Source of the DNA: Papilionanthe hookeriana x Papilionanthe teres
Taxonomy: Eukaryota; Streptophyta; Magnoliopsida; Asparagales; Orchidaceae
Length of the DNA: 64,000 nt
Direction of reading: 5' to 3'
Assembly (NCBI GenBank): GCA_022702705.1
Contig: CM040424.1
Location: forward strand, 75,271,452-75,335,451
Part shown: positions 47,801 to 59,800 of the stretch, piece by piece
Numbering within the stretch: position 1 is the stretch's first letter
How the letters are laid out: each line of letters opens with the position of its first letter
Notes under the pieces: model-generated
The model's input: the letters and a program-made list of their open reading frames with translations, nothing else
The model's database searches: none
Told to the model about the DNA's origin: nothing
Program-made: the position numbers and the translations under genes

Positions 47801-50800
47801 GGTCCCACACCGGGGCTGGACTTATTCAAGGCGGCGGTCTACCTACCCTGCGTATGTGATTAATGGCTTTTCCACACCGAGGCTGGACTTATTCAAGGTG
47901 GCCGTCTACCTACTCTGCGTATGTGATTAATGGCTTTGCGGGTCTCACACCTGGGTTGGACTTATTCAAGGTGGCCGTCTACCTACTTTGCCCGCTTTGG
48001 TTGGGTCAGCATGGGCCACAGATCCAGGGAGGACCGGGATATTACATAGTTGCATTCATTATTTATCTTTTAAAATGGACGTTTTTTGGGATATTTTTTA
48101 TCCATTCCATGGTGGATCTAGCAATTTTCTTATACCATGAAAATGGACAAATTATTACGGCCATGTATGCAAATTCAATGAAAATGAGTGACACTCATCT
48201 TAATATATACTTGAAAGATGACAAGTTTAGTTGACCATATTATAAACTATGCATAAAGATAGCCATCGAAGGAAACTATTGCTATGTTATTATCAGTATA
48301 AGGATAACTCCTACTAATTGTATTCATAGAAATCTACACATTGATGAGGTATTAGCACGTGCCCAGGTTAGCACTCGAACTCATTTTATCAACTCTCATT
48401 GTTTCGAGAAACAATTGGCTTATGGATCGACACAGACACTTAGTTCAATGATCCGTGTTGATTCTGGCTATTAAAACAAATTGGCTCACACACATACCCC
48501 ACTAATATTCTTAGAGCTACTATAAGTGGAAAATCATAGGGATGACTCCTTTTCAATCAAGCCTTTTTTACATGCACACACACTGGTATTTTAGAAATAG
48601 TGGTTGGCTTTATCAGGTGGTTTCTACAACGAAAGGTATGAAGTCTCTGTTCAGAAGGGCTCAATTGCCTGTCCTATAGGTTCTTTGCTTTTGTAATGCC
48701 CACCTCTTCCAGATCGACTCTCAATGAAGGAGATCAAGCTAATTATAGATTTTGTTTATATTTCTCTTTTTGCCGATACTTTGTTCATGTCTATCCATTT
48801 AGAAGATTCTAAGCCCCCATTTTCATTTATCAAAACCTCTATTTTCATTATTTTAATATCTAAATATAATTGCTAATAACAATGCATTGCTCACGAATAA
48901 AATTTTAATTGTGATGTTTAGCATTTTGATGTTATTTAATGTCTCCTGGCTACATATGAAGGCCTCTTGGACTCAATTAAGACTTTCGGTTTATAAAGCT
49001 CAACCAATTCGCTTCATTCATATTGGACATTAATCCTCTCATCATGAGAATTTATACATTCCTCTTGTGAATGCTCATATTCTTCTTAACACTGTCCTCT
49101 CAACAACCTATCTTGACATATACTATGGACAGCTTAACATAGTAAATCCTCTAGATATTCTCATACAAACTTATCTTGGTAGATTTTATCTTGCATGGTA
49201 TGCACATATGGTTCAATACCCCACTTAGTAGGATAAATCCTTGTTGTTGTTGCTGTTATGTTATGTGCATATAAAGGTCTAGACTAGTTCATGCGATGCT
49301 TATAAATATCTTGACTACCACACATGAAGCATCTTGGCTACGTATCCAAGTACTTGTGGAATTCTCATAACAACATACAACCCGGCCAACTCCAAAAACA
49401 AGTAAAATCTCTATTTTTGGGGCTTCATTTTACATGTTATAACTTGACAATCAGGTGGCATAATAAAAGGCTATAGACCCTAAAAATATGAATCATGTAG
49501 AGTTTTATCCTCTTTGAAAGGTACATAGCCAGCCACAACACAAAGGTCTCTCAGAAGGCCACCTTATTTAAACAACATAATTATAATACAATTGTTTGTA
49601 CTATTGGTCCCTCTTTTCTAAAACCATTTGCTTGGCTTAATATTTGTTCTTTATGATCGCTTGAAGCACATCACGCTCTTTAACGATTTTTTCCATGTAA
49701 TCTGGAAACCAAATTTTGATGTTCACACCAGTATGAGAAAATAATATTAATAGGGCAATCACAACAAAAAATATTTAAGAGTGACCTATCATGCATTTTA
49801 TTGTATAGTTGTGCTTGGGTGTGTATAACTAAATATTTGCACGCTTTAACATGTTCACAGTTGTTGCAGTTCGCTGTCTTTTTTTTTATGTTCTCTTAAG
49901 TTGATTAATTTACTACAGACGCCAATGAATCCTAAAGAATTAACTCGAATAATTATTTGGCTATTTAAAACGAGTCAACTACTAACAACTTAGTCATTTA
50001 CTATCAAAGGAATTAATACAGGCCGTAGCTATTACTAAATGTAATAATGCTATTGTTTGTTGAGAGCATCGGCCTCGTAATGTCGTATTTGCTTCCAAGA
50101 TGATATTGTATATATGCAAAATTGATCTGAAAAATTTATGCAGTTCAATTAAAAATATTTTTTTCTTTATTGCTTAAGCGTGTAGAGAAATAAATCAAAT
50201 TGCTCTTCAACCTTTGATGGCTTTTCTGAGAAAAATCTAATGTTTGAACAATGTAACTGATACGGCATCAACAAATTTTCAGCATCTGACACGGATCTCA
50301 AAGCATGACACAGATCTCAAAGTATGACACAGATCTCAAAGCATGACACAGATCTCAATGCAATCTTTTGAGCAAAAACGTTCAAATCTGGATAAAAAGT
50401 CATCCAGAGCTCCGATTTCAGCAAACTTATAGTCAAACTGACCGGCTCGATGAAACAGACCCAATGATATCAAAATTAAACCAATCTAAGCCAAATCAAG
50501 CCCGGATCAAGTCATTAAACCACTTTTAGAAGCTTTTCAGACGTATTGGAAGGTCAAATGGATACCGACATTAGCAAACTCATACTCGAATTGAGCGTCT
50601 CGACAAGACGAATCCAACGAGCCCAAGATCACTCGATTCCGACATCGTTAAGGCCGTCAAATGCCCGCCTAAACGCCGTCCGATCGAGGGGCGCTCCGAG
50701 CCGTCCAATCAAAATGGTTGCATTAATTGCACCCAAAATCCTATAAATATACCCCAACTCTCACATGAGAGGGGGAGGAGAAAGAAGTGAGTCTGAAGAC

Positions 50801-53800
50801 TTGAGGAGAAGAAGCAGCTTTGCATCATCGCCGACAGCCGTCGATCATTGCCGATAGCCGTCGATCGCCGTCGATCGTCGTGGACCATCGCCGATCGTCG
50901 CGAACCACCGTCGATTGTCGTCCACCACCATCATCCATATCTTGTCGATCAACGTTGTAATTTACATCACATAATTACCGCTTTCCAGTACGTGGGACGA
51001 GTGATTTACGTAAACGTACGTCGATAGTGGATTCTCGCAACTAGGCCAGAGCCGTGGTTTTCTCTTTACGGGTTTTCACGTAAAAACTTACGGTGTCATA
51101 CTTGGTTGTTTATCTTTCACTTCGATTGTGTCTTTGAATTCTCGTACTAACGCTAAGACGATAATTGGTTACTCTACCGCCGCGTATTTTCTAGCACGCA
51201 TCAGTTTGGCGCCGTCGTGGGAAATCTCTCGATCCCACCACCGAAGTCTTGTTCGATTCCTACATGGCAAACGGAAACGATATTCGGGACAACGGAGCGA
51301 CTCACTCCGACACCCATCATTCCGGGAAGCGTCACGTAGTCGAGGGCGATATGTTTCTTCATCTTCCCGTCCGGAACACGGCTATCCCTGCCAACGAGGG
51401 GGTTTCGGGTCCTTCATGGAAAAACACATGCGAAGAATGGAGGAGGCTCAACTGCAGATCTTACAATTTCTACGTGGGACCCAACAACCACCGATGAATG
51501 AAACTCGTTTACCATTAAATCCGCGTCCTACAAGAAACATGCCCGAAGGAAGTCGTACCGGTCCTCCTCCCCAAGAAGGAACACTTCCCGTACCAGGTCG
51601 TGATGTTGAACTCTTAGACACTGCAAGTTCCACCCATCCATCTCATGCAGCTCACCTAGCATCGCCACATCTCGCTACCATTCCAAATGATGTCATCCGA
51701 AACAAATTACGTCGCCTCGTCCGAGAAGAGTTCCCCATTGAGAAAAAGGATCGCTTCCACACTACATCAATGAATTCTCTCCCTTAGCGAATGTAGTCCT
51801 CCAACACCCTATTCCAACTGGCTTCAAGCTGCCGAACATTGACGCATATGAAGGGATAACTGATCCCTATGAACATATTGATCATTATAGAACCATCATG
51901 CACATTCAACGTGCCTCTGACGTGCTTCTATGTCAGGTCTTCACTGCTACTCTTAAGGGACAAGCTCGAACCTGGTTCTACTCTCTGCCGGGGAGCACTG
52001 TAAACACCTTTAACGAGCTTGCAAGACTATTTGTGGAACAGTTTATAGCAAATCGAAGGATCATCAAGGATTCATCCCATCTCTCAGGAATTCGTCAAAG
52101 TGAAGGAGAATCACTCAAAGACTACTTCCGCAGGTTCTCTGCGAAGCCCGTCGAATTCCGGGAGTAGATCCGGAGTTGCTTAGGGAGTCTTTCTTGGGGG
52201 ACTCCGCCGGGACCCTTCTACTTATCACTCGTGCGGGAGACGAGTTCATTCTTATGCGATCTAGTCCACCGTGTTGAGGCCCAAATCCTTGCGGATGAGG
52301 CCATCACCGCACATAAGGAACAATTTGAGAAATTTGGGGGAAAGCGCAAAGGTAACTCCGGAGATAATAATCGATCTTCGCAACGGAGAAAATGCGAACA
52401 ACCAAAGAATCGTGACCTCCTTCTCCGACCCGCGGGACAACAAGGCGAATATCGGCCCAGAAAGAGTATACACCACTCAACGCTTCGCGTGCTAACATCT
52501 TGATGGCCATTAAAGATGAGCAAAATATTAAGTGGCTTCACCCCCTAAAACCTAACTCGTGGAATCAAGAACAATACTGTCATTTCCATCGAAGTCGTGG
52601 CCACACCACTGAAGCATGTAAGCAACTCAAGGAAGAGATTGAAAGGTTAATTAAGCAGAGATATCTTGGTAGATTTGTACAGAGTAAACCAGTCGATACT
52701 AATAATGCTCCTACTGGGGGGCAACATACACAAAGGCAGCAACATGGGGGTCACCTATTCGTAGGCGAAATTCAAACAATTACTGGAGGCCCGTTGCTTA
52801 CTGATCAAATCCTTGTCCGTATGCACAGTGAACCGGTGCGGAAGAAATTACGCCTCGACCACTATCACTTTTGATGATTCCGATTTGGAAGGAGTTCGAG
52901 TCCCTCATCAAGATCCTCTCGTCATTAGTGCAGGAATTGGCGAACCCTGCTTTAACGTAAAGAGGATCCTGATCGACAATGGGAGCTCTGTCGATGTCTT
53001 GTTCTATTCAACTTTCCTCAGTTTGAGATTAACAAGAGAAAGACTTCAACCTGCATCAGGACCATTATATGGTTTTGATAATCGACTAGTAAGGGTCGAG
53101 GGAACAATAAATCTCCCAGTTATCATGGGTGATTTTCCTCGACAGATAACTCGCTCTGTACAATTCATCGTTGTCAAATCAGAATCAACATACAATGCCA
53201 TCTTCGGAAGACCCCTGCAATCCATTTTTGGCATCGTGACTTCTGTGCTACACTTGAAGCTCAAGTTTCCAACCCCAGCAGGGATAGGCGTCGTACGAGG
53301 AGATCAACAGATAGCACAATCATGTTATCTCAGACAAGCTCAGCCACGCCGTCGGTAACACTTAGCATCGAAAACTTTGATCTTCGAGATGAAGAGGTAT
53401 CTCAAAGAGCTTCTCCCGTAGAAGATTTGGTTCGTATCCCGCTCTCTAATGAACACCCGTAAAAAACAGTGCAGCTTGGTTCCTTACTCTCTGATGAGCA
53501 AAGGTCAGAATATGTAGCTCTCCTCCAAAGAAATCAAGACATTTTTGCATGGACCCACGGTGACATGCCGGAGTTGATCACGAGATAATCATGCACTCTT
53601 TGAAGGTAGATCCAATCGTTAAACCGGTGATCCAAAAGAAATGCAATTTTGCCCCGAGATCGCTTACAAGCTATTGAACAAGAAGTCAACAAGCTTCTTG
53701 AAGCAAAGTTCATACGGGAAGTACACTACCCTACATGGCTAGCCAATGTCGTCATGGTGAAAAAAGCTAGTGGTTCATGGAGAATGTGTGTCGACTATAC

Positions 53801-56800
53801 GGACCTCGATAAAGCTTGTCAGAAGGATAGCTTTCCTCTCCGCGCATAGATCAACTCGTTGATGCCACATCCAGGCATCAAATGCTTAGCTTTATGGATG
53901 CATACTCGGGTACAATCAAATAAGGATGAACCCGGTAGACGAGGAGGCCACCTCTTTTCGAACGAGATAAAGGCTTATACTTGTTATCGGGTTTTGCCTT
54001 TCGGATTAAAAATCTTTGGTGCAGACTTATCAACATCTCATGAACAAGGTCTTCAGAAATCTTCTCGGGCATACAATGGAGGTTTACGTTGATGACATGT
54101 TAGTAAAAAGCATGGAAGCGTCTCAACACATTTCCCATCTGAAGGAGTGTTTTCAACTCCTTCGCCAATACGATTTGCGACTTAACCCAACTAAATGTGC
54201 TTTCAGGGTCACATCAGGGAAGTTTCTGGGATTCATGGTTACCCATCGTGGAATTGAAGCAAACCCAAAAAAATCGAGGCGTAAGAGAGATGGTGCCTCC
54301 AGGAACATCGAAGAGGTGCAACGCTTGAATGGTCGCATAGCTGCTCTTTCCCGATTCCTAGCTCGTTACGGGGACAAGTATCTTTTGTTCTTCGAGATGC
54401 TTAGGGGCGCTCGAAACACCTGGTTTTCAATGGACGGATGATCGTCGGATCGCTTTCGAACAACTTAAGGCATATCGGCTTCGCCGCCCCTTCTCTCGAA
54501 ACCCGTCCGAGGGGAGATGTTATATATCTACTTGGCTATTTCACCTCACGCAATAAGCTCGTCCTTGTCGGAATAGAAAATTCGATCGAGAAACCGGTAT
54601 ACAACGTCGGCAAGATTCTTTCCGATACGGAAAGTCGTTATCCGATGGCGGATAAGGCTGCGTTAGCCACAGTATTCTCGGCAAGGAGACTTCGTCCGTA
54701 TTTCCGGGCTCACATTATCGGCGTTTACACACAACTCCCTTTGAAGGCTATCCTACAAAAACCAGAAGCATCGGGAAGATTAGTAAAATGGTCAGTGGAA
54801 TTGGGAGAATTTGACATTCATTACTTACCACGACCAAATATCAAATCACAGGTGTTGGCTGATTTTGTGGTGAAATGTACAATGCCTACCTCTGTTGAAC
54901 CGCCTTTTTCTCCTCCACAGTCACCCCAGTGGACACTATACGTTGATGGAGCATCCGGAAACTCAGGAGCCGGTGCATGGATATTACTTATCTCCCCGAA
55001 GCAAGATATCTTGGAGTACGGACTTCGCCTAAAATTTTCGGCCACTAATAATGTTGCCGAATATGAAGCACTAGTTCTCGGGATTAAAACTTGCCATAGG
55101 CGTGAAGTACAAAGTATGATTATCTACAATCGATTCTCGGCTTATCGCATCTCGAGTAGAAGGAGAATTCGAGGCTCACAACTCATGGCCGGGTGCGATA
55201 TCTCGGTACGGTAAAAACACTTATTGCCCAAATTGAAACATGCCAACTCATTCACATACTTCGGGAGCATAACACCCGGCGATGCCCTTTCAAAGCTCGC
55301 AAATTCAACAATCGGAGATCTACTATAAAAGAAGGTGTATTAAGGAGATACATTTTCCCGGTATCCGAGGTCCATGGGTGATGCGTGCATAGATGACCCG
55401 GGGAGACATTATGGATGGACCCCATCATATCCTTCCTCCGAGACGGAACACTACCATATGATACTACTTCATCAATTCGTCTCCGACGCATGGCCACCAA
55501 CTTCATCTTTATTGGGGATGAGTTGTATAAGAAGGCGTTCGTAGGTCCATACCTTAAGTGTCTTCCACCATCTGAAGCTGATTACGCTCTACGAGAGGTT
55601 CATTCCGGAATATGTGGGGAACATCTCGGAGGAAGGACTCTTGCTCTTAAAATAATGAGACAAGGTTTCTATTGGCCCACGATTAAGCAAGATGCATTAG
55701 AATTTGTGCAAAAATGCAAGAATTGCCAACTACACTCTAATCTTACACATGCACGCCGGTAGAACTTACATCATTTCGAGTCCATGGCCTTTCGCTCGAT
55801 GGGGGTAGATATCATGGGGCCATTTCGATAGCTGCGGGACAACGTAAATTCATCATCTTAGCTGTCGACTACTTCACCAAATGGGTAGAAGCGGAGCCAC
55901 TTGCTAAGATCATTGAAGCAAATGTTAAACAGTTTGTCTGGAAAAATATCATTTGTCGCTTCAGGCTTCCTGCAAAGATCATCACTGACAATGGAACTAA
56001 ATTCACTGGAAGGATATTCACGTCATTCTGCAAGGATCTTCACATTTAGTTAGTGCACACTGCCGTGGCGCATCCCCAAACGAATGGGCAGACAGAGGTA
56101 ACAAATCGAACAGTGTTAAAAGGGTTGAAGACTCGTCTTGAGAAGGCTGGAGGGCAGTGGGTTGGAGAGTTGCACAACGTCCTCTGGGTCTATCGCACCA
56201 CCGCTCGAACTCCAACCGGGGAAACTCCATATAACTTATGTTTCGGCACCGAGGCTGTCATCCCTGTTGATATCAGAGTTCCAAACCCACGAGTTAAAAC
56301 TTTCAGCTCAGATAACAATGAAGAAAAGCTCCGACAACAGTTAGATCTTCTCCTAGAAATACGCGATGTGACCCATCTCAGAGCTGCTTCCTACCGCCAA
56401 AGAGTTGCTCGCTATTTCAACCGAAGGGTTAAGCCTCGTCCTATCTCCATCGGTGACTTGGTCTTGCGTAGTATTGAAGCCGCTGGTCATGGTCCCCAAC
56501 GCAAAATTATCCCCTCTGGGAAGGCCCATATGTCGTGGCAGCCATGATCGAACACAGGAACCTTCGAGCTCGAAGATTCGGATGGGAAAATGCGCCGTAC
56601 TTGGAATGTTGAAAACCTTCGCAAATACTACCAGTAACACACCAGTTTTATAACATGTTTGTTAGTAATTTATCTCAAACTTTTTAAATACTTACTTTAT
56701 TTTACAAAAGAGAATATCTTTAAAAAGTATAACAACTCATCCATGAGTCATTTTCTACTCTAGACCCGAGAAATGCACAACTCCGGTTGTATCTTAGTCA

Positions 56801-59800
56801 GCTCATGACCGATCCCAGGGGGATTTGGTTTGACCTCTTCCATAAGAGTTAACATCGCAGAGTTTTCACTCCGATAAACAACTCTGGATAGGTTAACAGT
56901 CCTTTGTGGACTCACTTGATCCCTTCCACGCAGGTTTATAAACGAGCAATGCTCTAGCAAACAACCTTGGATGGGTTATTAAGTCTTCGGTGGACTTCCG
57001 TTGGCTCTGGTCATACAGATTAAACATCATCAAGTAAAACTCTGATACATAGCCTCAACCGAGCCGAAGGTCATTGACGATTTATCCCACGAGTAACTCT
57101 CCCACATCGTTAGAATTTTCGAGATATCTTTATCCACTGTGGAATAAAAAGAAAACATTTTTCAACAATATCATAGAAAAGAAGAGAATGTACTCGGGCG
57201 GCAAGTAGCTAACAGAATAGAATAATTAAACAAAATAATCAACATGCTTCACTCGTACAACATTATTACAACAATTAGTAAGGTCCAACCAATGTGACAA
57301 AAGCAACACACTACAAGCATGAATAGAAGAAGAGCACTAATCGACGTCAACATTCTCCTCCGCCCCCTCTTCATCATAGAAATGCACTTTCCTCAATTCA
57401 CTCTCTACGTCTTCACCGTCAAGAATCTGAGGAAGAATCCTTCGAAGCTTGGCTAGGAGTAAGCCCTTCCACTGCAATCCCTGTTCGACATTGCACCGCT
57501 CGACTCCCCTTCATAAAACCTCGGATGAATCCTTCATCGGTGAACCACTTTTGATGCTCTTTCACCTCAACATCAAGCATCCGATCACGAGCCTCTTGAA
57601 CATGGTCTCGAATGATAGTCTTAAACTCTAACGAGTTCTTGAAGTCCTCTACCGATTTACGTTGAACTTCTGAAGCATCAACTTCTTTTGTAGACTTCGA
57701 AAGTCGAATCTCCTCTTCTTGGGCTAACACCGTCGACTTAAGGGTTTTCACACTCTTATTACTTTCGCGGAGGCTGGCTCGTGCTTCCATGAGCCCCTCC
57801 GGGTTTTCTCTAGATCCCGAAGCTGCAATGAGAGGGAGGTTGCCATTGTTGAAAGTTACGTTCGCACTCCGTCAGCTGTGATTCCGGAGATGTAATTTTT
57901 CGACCCCGAATTCATACCGACGCTTGTACTCGCCTTGAAAATATTTAATCTTAACGAACTCGGAATTCCAGTTTCTCAGTGCCAGTGCCAGCCCCTTCTG
58001 AATTTCCATCATATTATCCATCTAAAAGAAAAGAAATTTGGGTCAGATATATAAAATAATACAGTAGCAGAATATAAATGAAACTTACCGAACTCTCGGC
58101 TTACGGGAGCCGATACGTTCGTGAGATAGGACATTCTCGGGAATACGAATAGTCGAAGGACTTGGCAAGGGATCTCGCGATGCTTTAACTTTCTTTTGTT
58201 TTTGAGCGGTATTTCACGATCATCGCTCGTTGGAAGGCTGCTTTAAGGGTTCTGCGGAGGCGACTCGGAAAGTCGTTTCATAGACTTCTTTAATATCATA
58301 GCCGTAGACCGTTACAGTTGGAAAGAAAGTTTTACTTGAATAATGATTCTCACTCACGAATTCGTAAATGTATTGCGTCTCGAACAACATCTCCTTAAAA
58401 TCATGAAATCTCGACATTCGCGATATTCCTCTTCGGTAGTTTGAAGAGAGATAGAAAAGCTGTTGAAACTTTCCTTGCCTCTCGCGGAGCCCCGATCATT
58501 CTTTGCGAAGAAAAATCTTACGGATCATTGTCGTATTGGTTCCTTTAAGCGAAAATCCAACATCTTTTGCTTAAAAATTATACGACCATGTGTATCGCTA
58601 AAAAACCCGCACAACCTTGCCAAAATTGCCGGAGTTAGCGTCAACCCACGGCTCTTGAAGAAAACAATCAATCCAATAATTCATCGTCACCACCAGACAA
58701 GACAATCGAGCAATGCAAACACCGAACGCTTTCATTATTTCAATAAACTCAGGTGCAGGTGGAAATCGAAGACCAGCTCTCAAGGCTGCCTCGTGAATAG
58801 CGACATATCCAGAAGAAGGAGAATGTGCTCGATCATTTGAAGTTGGCAATTTTACCACCATATCAGTCGGGAAGTAATACTTCTTTCGAAAAAAGATTAA
58901 GTCGCTCTCCGTCAAAATTGATACGACATCCTCTGGGTTCTGACTTTTCTTCTGGTTCTCAAGAACGGGGTTCTCGAATTGTCGTCATTTCCGCAACGCC
59001 TCACAGTCCCGGTACGCCGCAACGTTTCACGGAAACGGTTCGCCGCGACGCTTCACAACAACGGTACGCCGCGACGCTTAACTACAATGGTACGCCACGA
59101 CACTTCACAGCAACGTTATGTCGCGACAACACTTCGCTGCGACGCCTCACCGCAACGGTTTGCGTCAACTCTTCGCCGCAACACTTCGCCTCAACGGTTT
59201 GCAGCAACTCTTCACCGGGACACTTCGCCGGGACACTTCGCTGCAACGCTTCGTCGGGAGCTTCTCCGCAACTCTTCGCCGCAACACTGCGCCGCAACTC
59301 TGCGCCGCAACTCTTCGCCGCAACACTTTGCCGCAACTCTGCACCGCAACTCTTCGCCGCAAATCTTCGCCACAAATCTTCGCCGCAACTCTGCACCACA
59401 ACTCTTCGCTGCAACTCTTCTCCGCAACTCTTCTCCGCAACGTAGAATGATTTTCTCCTTCTCCTCACTTGTGTTTCTTCTCCTCATCCATGGCCTATAT
59501 TTATAGGCTTAAGATGTGGTATAACATTAAAAAAAAAATACGCTGCCCATTAAAAAAAACAAAAACGGCAGTTCATTAAAAAATAAAAAATAAAAAACGG
59601 CTACTCATTAAAAAAAATAAAAAAACAAAAAACGACAGCTCATAAAAATATAAACAAAAAAACTGTTCTTCGTTTTAAAAAAAAACTGCTCTTCAAATTA
59701 AAAAAAAAATAACTGTTTCTGCAATAATATATATATAATTAGATATTATAATATAATTTAAGGAGATATTTAATATAAATTGTTATATATATATACCTAA

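Noticed and set aside
51204..51223. Naming the primer tRNA of the Tat element
   Set aside because: The TGGCGCC core fits more than one plant tRNA 3' end, and I could not verify the remaining bases from memory.
58825..59506. Long ORFs (up to 206 codons) on both strands across the GC-rich minisatellite
   Set aside because: They result from a 15-bp stop-free repeat unit, occur in several frames at once and carry no domain beyond the repeat.
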